Shown here one piece after another: positions 48,195 through 58,849 of a stretch of 64,000 bases of DNA. The notes beneath the pieces are model-generated. The model was given only the letters and a program-made list of their open reading frames with translations. It did not search any database and was not told the origin of the DNA. Within the stretch, counting starts at the first letter, position 1, and each line of letters opens with the position of its first letter. The stretch is from Streptomyces sp. P3. GTDB lineage: Bacteria; Actinomycetota; Actinomycetes; Streptomycetales; Streptomycetaceae. The translations under genes were made by a program, and so were the position numbers. The DNA lies in contig JAFEKX020000001.1 in the NCBI GenBank assembly GCA_016893485.2, positions 3,224,001 through 3,288,000 of the forward strand. The letters are read 5' to 3'.

Positions 48195-49391
48195 GTGACA
48201 GCGATCCAGGAAGAAGACACCTCCCGTGAGGCAGGTGGTCCGGGCGGGCACTGGCGTCGGATGCGGGTGTGGGCGGCGGCCCATGCCGTGGACGACTTCT
48301 ACCAAGGGCTCGTGCCCGCCGCCGTGCCCTACTTCGTGCTCCAGCGGGACTTCGGTTACGTGCAGGCGTCGGGGCTGGCCCTCGCCGCGACGCTCGGCAG
48401 TGCGGGTGCCGCAGGTGCCGATCGGGCTGCTCGCGGACCGGTACCGGCTGCGCTGGATGTCGCCGCTGGGGGTCGGTCTCGCGGGGGTGGGGGCGGGGCT
48501 TTCCGGGCTGACGCCGTCGTATCCGCTGGTGTTCGCGCTGCTGCTGACGGCGGGCGTCGGGATCGCGCTGTTCCATCCGCCCGCGGGGCGGGACGCGCGC
48601 CGTGCGGCCGGGGCAGTGCCGCCGCGATGAGCTACTTCGCCGCGGGCGGCAGCGTCGGGTTCTTCATCGCCCCGGCCCTGGTCACGCCGGCCCTGGACGC
48701 CCTCGGGATGCGCGCGACGGCGCTGTTCATCCCGCCTGCCGTGCTCATGGGCTTCGTCCTGCTGCGGCACCAGACCCGTACGTCCGCGACGGCGGTCGGG
48801 GCGGTGCGGCGCGAGGGCAGGGACCAGCCCGGCCGGTTCGCGGCGCTGACCGCCGTCGAGATCGTACGGTCCACCGTCTCGACCGGGCTGAACACCTTCA
48901 TCTCGCTGTACTGGATCCGCCATCTGGAGGCGAGCAGCGGTCTCGGCGGTCTCGCGCTGACCCTCGAACTCGGCGGCGGCGTGGCCGGGACGCTGCTCGG
49001 CGGGCGGCTGGCGGACCGCATCGGCATGGTGCGCACCGTGCAGATCGGCAACGCGGCGATGCTGCCCGCCCTGTGGCTCATGCTGGTCTGCGACGACAAG
49101 TACGCCGCGCTGCCCCTCGCACTGCTGGTCGGCCTGGTCTCGAACATCCCGTTCGCCGTGCTCATCAAGCTCGGCCAGGACTATCTGCCCAGCCGCCCCG
49201 GGACCGCCGCCGGCGTCACCCTCGGCCTCGCGATGAGCGCCGGCGGACTGTTCATGCCGCTGCTGGGCCTGATCGCGACCCACTACGGCCCCCGGGGCGC
49301 CCTCGCGGTGCTCGCCACCGTGCCGGTGCTCGCGATGCTGCTCTCCGCCTTCCTGCGCGAACCGGTCAGGGAACCGCCCGCACCGCGCTGA
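48195..49391 (+). CDS. MFS transporter, fosmidomycin-resistance-like
   Basis: A 12-helix exporter of about 400 residues from GTG 48195 (VTAIQEED). Helix 1 carries AAAHAVDDFYQGLVPAAVPY, typical of the Fsr group; motif A is PIGLLADRYRLRW, and FHPPAGRDARRAAG precedes helix 5. The C-terminal half has GGRLADRIGMVRTVQIGNAA and PSRPGTAAGVTLGLAMSAGG. Frame breaks occur at ~48405 and ~48590. Its last 26 bases overlap the end of the convergent methyltransferase gene. It might export the product of the hydroxylase/methyltransferase pair next door, which is inference from position. Confidence 0.88.
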   Translation: MTAIQEEDTSREAGGPGGHWRRMRVWAAAHAVDDFYQGLVPAAVPYFVLQRDFGYVQASGLALAATLGSAGAAGADRAARGPVPAALDVAAGGRSRGGGGGAFRADAVVSAGVRAAADGGRRDRAVPSARGAGRAPCGRGSAAAMSYFAAGGSVGFFIAPALVTPALDALGMRATALFIPPAVLMGFVLLRHQTRTSATAVGAVRREGRDQPGRFAALTAVEIVRSTVSTGLNTFISLYWIRHLEASSGLGGLALTLELGGGVAGTLLGGRLADRIGMVRTVQIGNAAMLPALWLMLVCDDKYAALPLALLVGLVSNIPFAVLIKLGQDYLPSRPGTAAGVTLGLAMSAGGLFMPLLGLIATHYGPRGALAVLATVPVLAMLLSAFLREPVREPPAPR

Positions 49392-50970
49392 TCAGCGACG
49401 CCCCCAGCGGCAGGGCGTGGCTCGTGCGGACCGTGAAGCCCGCCTTCTCCAGCAGGCGGCGGTAGTGGTCCTCGTCGCGTTCCCGGCCGCCGACGTTGCA
49501 CAGCATGTGGACGTCCCACGCGACCGCCGTGGGAGTCGGCAACAGGCGTTCCACCAGCAGGAGTTGGGCGCCCGGACGCATGGCCTCCGCGCAGTGCTGG
49601 AGGATCGTCAGGCAGCGTTCGTCGTCCCAGTCGTGCAGGACGCGGGACAGGAGGTAGACATCCCCGCCCTCCGGTACGGAGCGGGTGAAGTCCCCGGCGA
49701 CGAAGGAGCAGCGTTCGGTGAGCCGGGTGCGGGCGGCCTCCAGGGCGCCGGGGCGTTCGTAGAGGACGCCCTCCAGGTGGGGGTGGGCGCGGAGCAACCG
49801 GCCGAGCAGCGCGCCGTTTCCGCCGCCTACGTCCACCACGCGCCGCACCGCGGAGAAGTCGACCAGTGTCGGTACCGGCGTGAACATCTCGGCGCTGGCC
49901 GCCATCGACCGGTGGAACAGGTCGCCGAGTTCGGGGTGTTCGGCGAAGTACGCGAAGTGGTGCCGGCCGTTGCGGTGGGCGAATGCCTCCTCGCCGGTGC
50001 GTACGGAGTGGGTCAGGCCCGCGAAGGAGTCGTAGAACGGGCCCGCGTAGAGCCGGGCCAGCGGGTGGAGGCTGAACTCCGTCGCGGTGCGCAGGGGTTG
50101 GCCCGCAGCCGTGAGGTGGTAGGTGTCGTCGGCGGCCGTCAGCAGGCCCAGGGTGGTGAGGTAGCGGAGGAGGCGGCGCAGGGCGTCCGGGTGCGTCGCG
50201 GTGAGTTCCGCCAGCCGCGCCGCCGACATGCCGGGGTGCTCCGCCAGGTGGTCCGCGATGTTCAACTCGGCCATGGTGGCGACCGCTTGGGTCGCCCACG
50301 CCCCGGTCATGACGGTGAGCAGGGCCGTCGTCGGGTCGGGGAGGGGCACGTGGCGGCCGGGGAGCCGGAGTTCGAAACGCCGGTGGGTGGTGGTGCGGTG
50401 GTAGAGGACGGTGACGTTCTCGTGCCCGTTGTAGCCGCCGCCGTCGGGGACCGCGCCGCCCCGCTCCTGGAGCAGCAGCCGTAGACCGGCGGGGACCACC
50501 GGGCCGGGGGCGGTGACCGCGAAGGCGTGGTGGGACTCGTGTTCCGCCTCGCGTTCGTCGGCGGCCACGGCCTCCAGCGCCGAGTCGGCGGGCACCGGGA
50601 GCGCGAAGATCTCCACGCTGCGGGTGCCGACCGCCACGTGCACGATGCCCACCGGGATGTCGGCGAGTTCCGGGCCGTAGCGGCGGGTCAGCCGGTCGCG
50701 GACGACGACGCTCGGGGTGACCGGGCCCGGTGCGAAGCCGAGGCGGCGGAGTTCCTCGCAGAGGCCGTCGAAGGAGTCGGGGAAGACCAGGACGGCGGTG
50801 TGGTCGAAGACCAAGTGCCGTGCCACGTCGGCCCGTTCGCCCGGTGTGAGGGCCGGGAGGAGTTCGGCCAGGACCTGGTCCGTGTCGTGGGTCTCGACGT
50901 AGGCCGCCGCTCGCTCGATGCGGGCTGCGTCGGCCGCGGCGAGGCGTGCCGGTACGACGGGGAGGTTCAT
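49366..50970 (-). CDS. O-methyltransferase with an extra N-terminal domain
   Basis: An intact 534-residue two-domain protein. Residues ~200-534 are a SAM-dependent O-methyltransferase of the plant-type/dimerising class: winged-helix dimer part (TVMTGAWATQAVATMAELNI, then HPDALRRLLRYLTTLGLL), SAM motif VVDVGGGNGALLGRLL, and the catalytic His/Asp region LLSRVLHDWDDERC. Such enzymes usually have only ~340 residues. The first ~200 (DHTAVLVFPDSFDGLCEELR, RRYGPELADIPVGIVHVAVG, ESHHAFAVTAPG, GHENVTVLYHR) are an extra domain I do not recognise. It is 51 bases downstream of the PobA-like hydroxylase and probably methylates a hydroxylated aromatic. Confidence 0.85.
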   Translation of the reverse strand: MNLPVVPARLAAADAARIERAAAYVETHDTDQVLAELLPALTPGERADVARHLVFDHTAVLVFPDSFDGLCEELRRLGFAPGPVTPSVVVRDRLTRRYGPELADIPVGIVHVAVGTRSVEIFALPVPADSALEAVAADEREAEHESHHAFAVTAPGPVVPAGLRLLLQERGGAVPDGGGYNGHENVTVLYHRTTTHRRFELRLPGRHVPLPDPTTALLTVMTGAWATQAVATMAELNIADHLAEHPGMSAARLAELTATHPDALRRLLRYLTTLGLLTAADDTYHLTAAGQPLRTATEFSLHPLARLYAGPFYDSFAGLTHSVRTGEEAFAHRNGRHHFAYFAEHPELGDLFHRSMAASAEMFTPVPTLVDFSAVRRVVDVGGGNGALLGRLLRAHPHLEGVLYERPGALEAARTRLTERCSFVAGDFTRSVPEGGDVYLLSRVLHDWDDERCLTILQHCAEAMRPGAQLLLVERLLPTPTAVAWDVHMLCNVGGRERDEDHYRRLLEKAGFTVRTSHALPLGASLISAVRAVP

Positions 50971-51021
50971 GAGGGGGTTCCCGGTGAATCGTGGGGACGG
51001 AGACGGGAGCGGGTGACGAGG

Positions 51022-52220
51022 TCAGATGCCGGTGTAGTTCTCGGCGAAGAAGTCCTGGTGCGCGCGGGAGGTCCGCAGGCTGTCCAGGCGGGCGTACTGG
51101 AGCGCGCGGCCGTAGCGGGCGTGGGCCTCGACGGTGTGCTCGGTGTCCTCGGCGGTCGGGCCGTGCAGCAGGCCGCTCATCCAGTGCGAGAACTCATGGG
51201 CCCGCCAGACCCGCGGCAGACAGTCGGCGGCGTAACGGTCGAGGTCGTTCTCGTTGTCGTGCTTGAGGGCCAACGCCAGTGCCTGCGCGAGGCGTTCGGC
51301 CTGGAGTACGGCGAGATTGGCGCCCTTCGCGGCGGAGGGGCTGATGAGTCCGGCCGCGTCGCCCGCCAGCCAGAGCTGCCCCCGCCGGGGTGTCGAGCAC
51401 GTCGGAACGCAGGTCCACGACCGCCTTCTCCAGCACCGGGCCGTCCTTGAGCTGTCCGAACTCGTCGACGCGGAGCCGGATTTCGAGCTCCGTCCAGATC
51501 CGGTCCTCGCTCCAGTCGGCGGGATCGGTGCCGCGCGGGCACTGGAGGTAGTAGCGGGTGACGGTCGCCGTGCGGGCCATGTGGCCGGCGAATCCCCGCG
51601 CGTGCAGGGCGTAGCCGACGGCCTCCATGCTCGGCGGGGCCTCGGCCAGGACCGCGAGCCAGCTCACGCCGTGGTCCCAGCGGGCGGTGCGCGTGCCGTG
51701 GGCGGTCATGGTCGCGCGGGCGACTCCGCGGTGTCCGTCGCACCCGGCGACGTAGCGCCCGACGACGTCCGTGCCGTCGGAGGTGCGGACCCTGCCCCCG
51801 GAGATCTCCTCGACCTCCGTGTCGAAGCGGATCGCGCCGCCGCGCCGGAGGTACTCGGCGAGGAGGTCGCGTACCCAACTCCTGCTGGGGGTAGACCGTG
51901 TGGACCTCACCGCGCCCCAACTCGCCGTAGTCGAGGGTGAATTCGCCTCGTTCGCTGCGGAACAGGCAGGTGCGGTGGGTGTGGCCCCGGGCCAGCATGC
52001 CGTCCGCCAGCCCGTGTTGGGTGAGGACGCGGACGGAGTGGGCGGCCAGGAAGCCCGCTCTGGCCCGCCCTTCCACCGCCTCGCGTCCGCGCCGCTCCAG
52101 GATCACGCAGTCGATGCCCTGGTCCAGCAGCAGGTTCCCCAGGACGAGCCCCGCCGGGCCCGCCCCGACGATCACCACCCCGGTCCGCGCCCCGGAGTCG
52201 AATCGTTTCCCAACAACCAC
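51022..52220 (-). CDS. FAD-dependent aromatic hydroxylase, PobA-like
   Basis: A class A flavoprotein monooxygenase of about 400 residues, closest in pattern to 4-hydroxybenzoate 3-monooxygenase. It has the FAD motif VVIVGAGPAGLVLGNLLLDQ, ILERRGREAVEGRARAGF, HTVYPQQEL, the DG motif YVAGCDGHRGVARA, the GD motif LWLAGDAAGLISPSAAKGAN, and the C-terminal AENYTGI. The start is uncertain: GTG 52220 or TTG 52244. Frame breaks at ~51885 and ~51393. It is upstream of the methyltransferase on the same strand, consistent with hydroxylation then methylation of an aromatic ring. Confidence 0.87.
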
Positions 52221-52477
52221 CCCTGATCTTGCTTTTTCGGCCAAGGGGTTTCATATCAGCCAGATCACGGCGATGAGGAATCGAAAGCGGCTTCTTAGCC
52301 CATAAGGGCCAACTGGGCATATGTCAGTGGTCGTTGTCCCTTCGTCTCGCCCGTCCAGGAGAAGCAGGCCGAGTCGAGGCGGGCCTCGACCTCTGTCGTC
52401 TTCACTGCATGGCGGCCAGCCTCCCGCACGAACCTGAGCCGAACCTGAAGCGCGGTCCGGCCGTCCGGCCTGTCCCG

Positions 52478-52706
52478 GCACGACCTGGTGCGCAAGGAAC
52501 GTCACGGCCAGGACGCGCGCGGCAGCGAGGCCGTACTCACCGACGCCGGGCTGCGCGCCGTGCACGCGGCGCAGCCCTCCCACCTCGCCAGCGCCCGGCG
52601 CCGGGTCCTCGACCACATCCCGGCCGACCTCCTGCCGGGCATCGCCGCGACCCTCGCCGAACTCGCCGAGCTCACGGAGGGTGGCCGCCGCCGGCCGTCG
52701 CCGTGA
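52478..52706 (+). pseudogene. C-terminal remnant of a MarR family regulator
   Basis: About 75 residues matching the second half of a MarR protein: the wing DLVRKERHGQDARGSEAVLT, then DAGLRAVHAAQPSHLASARR, RVLDHIPADLL and a final helix. The N-terminal helices and recognition helix are absent, and no start or ribosome site lies before the fragment. It sits upstream of the pobA-like gene in divergent orientation, the usual place for a MarR repressor of an aromatic catabolic gene, so the local regulator appears to have been lost by deletion. Confidence 0.7.
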
Positions 52707-52804
52707 CCGAGTCCGGGCCGCCCGCCACGTCGGCAGCACCCCGTCGGGGTGGCCCGCGGTGCGACACGGGCCACCCCTCTCAGGTCATCTCACGGCACCG
52801 CGCG

Positions 52805-53458
52805 TCAGGAGCTCGGGCAGTGCTCCCACGCCATGTGGTAGACGGTGCTGATGTCGCCGTCCGTCGAGTCCATCGTCATGAAGCTGACCGCGCCGGGCGC
52901 CGAGGTGCCGGCGTTGACGCGGAGCTCCGTGTTGATGTTGAAGTTGCGCTGAACTCCGCAGGGCGCCCAGACCAGTTGGGCCACGTCCGTGCTGTCGCTC
53001 GCCTGCCAGTTGTCGTCGTAGGGACCGTTGAACGGGTGGTTCTTGCTAGAGGTGTTCGACGAGCCCTGGAAGTAGTACGAGGCCTTCTGCGCACCGCTCG
53101 CGCCGCGCTGGAGCGAGGCGAAGCCCCGGTAGTCGGCGCTCGCGATGGCGTAGGTGAAGCCCTGCGGGACGTGGACGACCAGGTTGAGCTGGCAGTTCTT
53201 GCGGAACGCCGTGGGGTCGGAGTTGCCGCCGACCTGGGCGAGGTAGGCGCTGTAGGTCACCGTGAAGGCGGTGTTGTCCTCGGAGACGGCGACCGCCGTC
53301 GTGCCCTGCGGGCAGCCCGAGCCGTTCACCGTGGCGACGTTGATGACGATCTTGTCCGGGGGCGGGTCGTCGAACACGGGTGAGGACGCGTGCTGCACAG
53401 GCAGCGCGGTGGTGAGAAGAGCGGCGACGGCGCCGCTCAGGAGGAGCCCACCAGGCAT
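52805..53458 (-). CDS. Secreted DUF4360 protein
   Basis: An intact 217-residue exported protein from ATG 53456-53458, with AAGGAG upstream. A signal peptide (LLLSGAVAALLTTALPVQHA) is followed by a DUF4360 domain: VATVNGSGCPQGTTAVAVSE, CQLNLVVHVPQGFTYAIASA, YYFQGSSNTSSKNHPFNG and C-terminal MAWEHCPSS. Four cysteines probably form two disulfides. The family is found in secreted proteins of actinomycetes and fungi and has no assigned function. It is likely monocistronic, with a regulatory gap of ~280 bases upstream. Confidence 0.9.
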   Translation of the reverse strand: MPGGLLLSGAVAALLTTALPVQHASSPVFDDPPPDKIVINVATVNGSGCPQGTTAVAVSEDNTAFTVTYSAYLAQVGGNSDPTAFRKNCQLNLVVHVPQGFTYAIASADYRGFASLQRGASGAQKASYYFQGSSNTSSKNHPFNGPYDDNWQASDSTDVAQLVWAPCGVQRNFNINTELRVNAGTSAPGAVSFMTMDSTDGDISTVYHMAWEHCPSS

Positions 53459-53736
53459 GGTTTCTCCTTGGGGTCGGGGGTGGCTGCGCCCCAAGTCTTT
53501 GAAGAAACAATGAAGTTCCTGTGAAGACCGACGGCGCGCTCGCATCGTAGGAAGCCGCGCAGGGGGCGGTCAGGGCGAACTCAGGCCATTCACAGACGCG
53601 TCTTTCACACCGTCTCCACAGTGAGTGAACTCGGTTGAAAAATACGGGTGTTGACACATCCGCCCGCAGGCTCTTCACAACCGCACACCACGAATCCGTC
53701 AGCTGGGGCCCTGTCTTCGCCGATGTCGCACCCGGA

Positions 53737-54194
53737 CTACGGGTTCTCCCAAGCCGCCGGTTCCGCCGCGAGCGCGCGTACCGGCTCCGGCAGGGCGTCC
53801 GTCGCGATGTCGGCGACCGTGACGCCCTCCAGGATTCGGCGGACGTTGGCGCGCAGGGCGATCCACAGGGGAGGAGGGGTTCGGCGGAGCCGGTGTAGGC
53901 GAGGCCGGTGGGGCGCTCGCCGCGGACCGAGACGATCGGGCCGTCCACCGCGCGTATGACGTCGGCGACGGTGATCGCGTCCGCCGCGCGCGCCAGCCGG
54001 TAGCCGCCACCCCCGCCGCGCCTGCTGTCGACGATCCCGGCGCGCCGGAGGTCGCCGAGAATTCCCTCGAGGAACTTGTGCGGGATGTCCTGCGTGGTGG
54101 CGATGGTCTCGGCCTTCACAGGGCCGTCGTCACCGTGCACGGCGAGCTCCAGAACCGCCCGTACCGCGTAATCCGCCCGTGCCGAGATCCTCAT
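53737..54194 (-). CDS. Rrf2 family regulator
   Basis: About 152 residues. The Rrf2 winged helix is MRISARADYAVRAVLELAVH, then IATTQDIPHKFLEGILGDLR and GGGGGYRLARAADAITVADV. The conserved three-Cys Fe-S ligand motif of NsrR/IscR is absent in the readable part (AEPLLPLWIALRANVRRILE), so it is probably not an Fe-S sensor. The start is ATG 54192-54194. A base is missing at ~53870. It is divergent from the GH35 beta-galactosidase across ~118 bases, but a regulatory link is only positional. Confidence 0.88.
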
Positions 54195-54312
54195 GCGTCC
54201 ATTGTGGGCCGTTCCGGCATAGAGAATGACCCCGCACGACGGCCTCCTGGGATCACCACGGAAAATGGCTTCGCACGTGCCGCCGACGGACCGGACCCGG
54301 GAGGAGCTTCCA

Positions 54313-57283
54313 GTGGAGCTGAGCAGGCGTACCTTCAGCACCCTCGCGGGCACGGCCGCGCTCGGATTCGCGCTGGGGGTGGCAGCGGCGGCAGCGGTGA
54401 CGCGTACGCCGCGCACGTCGTGCCCACCGGCCCGCCGCCCGCACCGCCGGGCGCGGACGGGCAGACCCACACGATCGGCTACGACCGCTACTCCCTGATC
54501 GTCGACGGAAAGCGCCTGGTCCTGTGGTCGGGCGAGATGCACCCCTTCCGGCTGCCGAGCCCGTCCCTGTGGCGCGACGTCCTGCAGAAGATGCGCGCCT
54601 TCGGCTACAACGCGGTCAGCATCTACGTCTCCTGGAACTACCACTCCCCCGCGCAGGGCCGCTACGACTTCACCGGCGTCCGCGATCTCGACCTGTTCCT
54701 GCGCATGGCCACCGAGACCGGTCTCTACGTCATCCTGCGCCCAGGCCCGTACATCAACGCGGAGATCGACGCGGGCGGCTTCCCGGGCTGGCTCGTCGCC
54801 ACGAAGGGCACGGCCCGCACCTCGGACCCGACGTACCTCTCGCACGTCGACGAGTGGCTGACCCAGGTCGACTCGATCGTCTCCAAGCACCTGTTCACCC
54901 AGGGCACGGGCACAGTCCTGCTCTACCAGATCGAGAACGAGTACGACGCCCACGTCACCGAGCCCGCCGGCCGCGACTACATGTCCCACCTGTACAAGAA
55001 GGTGCGCGCCGACGGCATCGACGTCCCCTGTTCCACAACGACAAGGGCCGCAACGGCTATTGGACCCCGGGGTCCTTCGACACCGGCGCGGACACGGGCG
55101 GTTGGCTGTACGGCTTCGACGGGTATCCGACGCCTTCCCAACCCCCGCCCGACTGGGGTCACTTCGGGGTCGGCGGGGCCAAGGGCGGGGCCACCGCCAG
55201 CCCCAAGACGCCTGGGTTCGTGCCCGAGTTCGGCGGCGGCTGGTTCGACCCGTGGGGCGGGTCCTGGTTCGACGGGAAGGGGTACGCGGAGTCGCGCCGG
55301 ACGCGTGACGCGGCGTACGAGCGGCGTTTCTACCTCACCAACCTCGCCAACGGACTCACCCTGCACAACGTCTACATGACCTTCGGCGGCACCTCGTGGG
55401 GCTGGCTTCCCGCGCCGGTCGTCTACACGTCCTACGACTACGGCGCCGCCTTCGACGAGGGCCGCAACCCGACCGCGAAGCTCGTGCCGATGCACCAACT
55501 CGGCCAGCTGCTGCGGACGGTGCCCGACTTCGCCAAGCTGGACCGCGCGGCCGACGTCACGGCGGACGGCCTGAAGGTCTACCACCTCACCAACGCCGAC
55601 ACCGGCGCGCACGTCTACGTCCTGCGCAACGACACCGCGAAGGCGGTCACTTCGACCCTGCCGACCGCGACCGACGACATCGAGGTCACCGTCCCCGCCC
55701 AGGACGCCCGCCTCCTCGTCACCCACCTCGCCCTCGGCGGGCGCAAGTTGAGGTACTCCACGGTCACGCCGATGATGTCGCTCAGTACCGGCCGGCAGGA
55801 CATCGCCGTGTTCGCCGGGACGCGCGGCGAGATGGCGCACGCCGTCGTCGAGTGCCCCGAGGAGCCGGTGGTGACCCGGCTCGACGCGCAGGCCGCCTGG
55901 GTGTGGGACCGCGGCCTCCTGCACGTCACCGTCCCGCTCGGCATCGGCGGCCTGACCCGGGTCCTCGTCCAGGGCGGCGGCGTCGACAACCCCCTCCTCC
56001 TGGTCTTCGCCGACGAGGCCGGCTCCGTACGCCTGTGGCCCTACGAGACCGGAGCGGGCACCGCGCTCGTCTACGGTCCCGCGCTGCTCCGCGGGGCCAC
56101 CATCAGCGGGACGACCGCCCAGCTCACCGGCGACACCATCGGCGAGACCGGCCTCGAGGTGTGGGGGCCGCGCGGTCTCACCGAGGTCACCTGGAACGGG
56201 CGGGCGGTGCCCTCGACCGTCACCACCGCGGGCAGCCTGCGCTCGAACCCGGACGCCCTGCTGCCCGGCGTGCCCGCCGTGCCGCTCCCCGCGCTCGACG
56301 GGTGGCGGCGGAAGGTGGAGAACCAGGAGGCCGCCGTCGCCTTCGACGACTCCAAGTGGACGGCGGCGAACCGCACTTCGACGTTCAGCACGACCGCGAT
56401 CCCCGCCGGACAGCCCCTGCTCTTCGCGGACGACTACGGCTTCCACTACGGCGACGTCTGGTACCGCGGCCGGTTCACGACCAGCACGACCGACGACCTC
56501 GAATCGGTGACCCTCGCCTACAGCACCGGCACCCAGGGGCTGCTGATGGCCTGGCTCGACGGGGAACCGCTCGGCACCCACCGGATGCCGGTGCCGACCA
56601 CCAGCAGTGTGCGGCAGGGCAGTTGGGCCGCGAAGGCGACCCTCCCGGTCCCGAAGAAGGTGCGCACGGCCGGTTCACACGTCCTGTCCGTGCTCGTGCG
56701 CCGCATGCAGCACGACCAGGACGGCAAGGCCCTCGACACCCACAAGGTCGCCCGCGGCCTGACGGCGGTGACCTTCAAGGGCGCCTCCCGAAGGTGAGTT
56801 GGCGCCTCCAGGGCGAGACGACCCCGATCCCGTGCGCGGGCCGCAGAACAACGGCGGACTGTACGGCGAACGCGAGGGCTGGCACCTGCCGGGCTACGCC
56901 GACACCGGCTGGGATGCGGTGACCCTCCCCCGCGCCGACAAGCGGCAGGGCGTGGCCTGGTACCGGACCACCTTCAAGCTCGCCGTGGACACCGGCATCG
57001 ACGCCTCGATCGGCCTCGTCCTCGACGACGACCCGGCCCGCGCCTACCGCGTCCAGATCTTCCTCAACGGCTGGAACATGGGCCAGTACATCAACGACGT
57101 GGGCCCGCAGCACACCTTCGCCCTGCCGAACGGGATCCTCCGCACACGGGACACCAACACCCTCGCCCTGGCCGTCCTGTCCGACGGCACCACACCGGCG
57201 GGCCCGAAGGACGTACGGCTGACGCTGCTGGGGAGCGCGGCCGGAGGAGTACCGGTGTCACCGGTGGCCTCCCCGGCCGATAG
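54313..57283 (+). CDS. Tat-exported GH35 beta-galactosidase
   Basis: About 990 residues. GTG 54313 (GGAGGAGC upstream) opens VELSRRTFSTLAGTAALGFA, a twin-arginine signal. The GH35 barrel has DRYSLIVDGKRLVLWSGEMH, WNYHSPAQGRYDFTGVRDLD, catalytic acid Glu in LLYQIENEYDAHV (near residue 208) and nucleophile Glu in PEFGGGWFDPWGG. C-terminal beta domains include WYRGRFTTSTTDDLESVTLA and a jelly-roll part RVQIFLNGWNMGQYIND. Frame breaks at ~54410, ~55030 and ~56790. The end is inferred: a missing C near 57275 would give a stop at TAG 57281-57283. It releases galactose from beta-galactosides outside the cell. Confidence 0.92.
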
Positions 57284-57295
57284 CCCTGCCGGGAG

Positions 57296-58809
57296 CTACG
57301 CGAGCCTGATCATGTTCCAGGACAGCGGCTCCAGTACGGCGGTCAGCGTGCCGTCCTGGAGGGCGGTGCCGTCGACCCCGTGCGGGGCCACCCGCGCCGG
57401 GTCGGCCAGGGTGTTGCGGGCGTCCGGGTCGGCGTCGGCGAGCGCGCTGTGCTCGACGACCGACGTCACGTCCAGCCCGTTCAGGCCGACGTGGAGCGGC
57501 AGCGACTCGGTGCGGCTGCGGTTGACGGCGAACACCGTGACCGAGCCGTCCTCGCCGCGCACGGCGGTGGCGTGCAGCAGGTCGGCCTCGCCGTACTGCT
57601 TCGTCTCGTGCTTCGGGGAGTCGACGCGGACGTCCAGGACCTGGCCCCGGCCGTGCCGCGACGCCTGCGCGAACGGGAAGAACGTCGTCTGCCGCCAGGC
57701 CGGGCCGCCCGGCTCGGTCATGATCGGCGCGATGACGTTGACGAGCTGGGCGAGGCAGGCGACGGTGACGCGGTCGGCGTGCCGGAGCAGGGCGATCAGG
57801 AGCGAGCCGAAGACCACCGCGTCCATGACGCTGTAGTTGTCCTCCAGCAGCCGCGGCGCCTCCGGCCAGTCGGCGGGGTCGGCGTTCCTCGTCTGCTCCT
57901 CCCAGTCCGCCGTGTACCAGACGTTCCACTCGTCGAAGGAGAGGTTGATCTTCTTCTTCGACTTGAGGCGGGCGCCCACGTGGTCGGCGGTCGCGACCAC
58001 GTTCTCGATGAACGACTCCATGTCGACGGCCGAGGCGATGAAGGAGTCCAGGTCGCCGTCGGTCGGCTGGTAGTACGCGTGCAGCGAGATGTAGTCGACC
58101 AAGTCGTACGTCTCCTGGAGGACCGTCGACTCCCACTCGGCGAAGGTCGGCATCGCCTGGGAGGAGGAGCCGCACGCGACGAGTTCCACGCCGGCGTCGA
58201 TCTGGCGCATCGCGCGGGCCGTCTCGGCGGCGATCCTGCCGTACTCCTCGGCGGTCTTGTGGCCCGTCTGCCAGGGGCCGTCCATCTCGTTGCCGAGGCA
58301 CCAGAGGTTGATGCCGAAGGGGGTCTTGTCGCCGTGGGCGATCCGCTGGTCGGAGAGGGTCGTGCCGGAGGGGTGGTTGGCGTACTCCTGGAGTTCCAGG
58401 GCCTCCGCCACGCCCCGGGTGCCGAGGTTGATCGCCATCATCGGCTCGGCCTGGGGCCCAGCTTCTTCAGGAACGCGATGTACTCGGAGAGGCCGAAGCG
58501 GTTCGTCTCCGTTGAGCGCCAGGCCAGGTCGAGGCGGCGGGGGCGGGTCTCCGCGGGGCCTACCGAGTCTTCCCACTTGTAGCCGGAGACGAAGTTGCCG
58601 CCGGGGTAGCGGATGGTCGTCACGCCCAGCTCTCTGACCAGGTCCAGGACGTCTTGGCGGAGGCCCTCTTGGTCCGCGGTGGGGTGGTCGGGTTCGAAGA
58701 TGCCGGTGTAGACGCAGCGGCCCAGGTGTTCCACGAAGGAGCCGAAGAGGCGGGGGTTGACGTCGCCGACTGTGAAGGCGGGGTCGAGGGTGAAGCGGGC
58801 GGTGCGCAT
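57296..58809 (-). CDS. abfA: GH51 alpha-L-arabinofuranosidase
   Basis: About 504 residues, no signal peptide. GH51 hallmarks: GSFVEHLGRCVYTGIFEPDH, TTIRYPGGNFVSGYKWEDSV, catalytic acid Glu in CLGNEMDGPWQ, nucleophile Glu in SFDEWNVWYTADW, and HAYYQPTDGDLDSFIASAVD. It ends EPLSWNMIRLA. The start is ATG 58807-58809. A base is missing at ~58456 (FLKKLGPQAEPMMAINLG). It cleaves terminal arabinofuranose from arabinan/arabinoxylan oligosaccharides inside the cell. Convergent with GH35; the pair fits use of arabinogalactan. Confidence 0.94.
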
Positions 58810-58849
58810 GCGGGCCCTTCCGGGTCGAGTTTCGTCTGCGGCTTTGGCG

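Noticed and set aside
53459..53736. Plus-strand promoter (TTGACA near 53652)
   Set aside because: No plus-strand gene follows before 54313, and no matching -10 was found at proper spacing.
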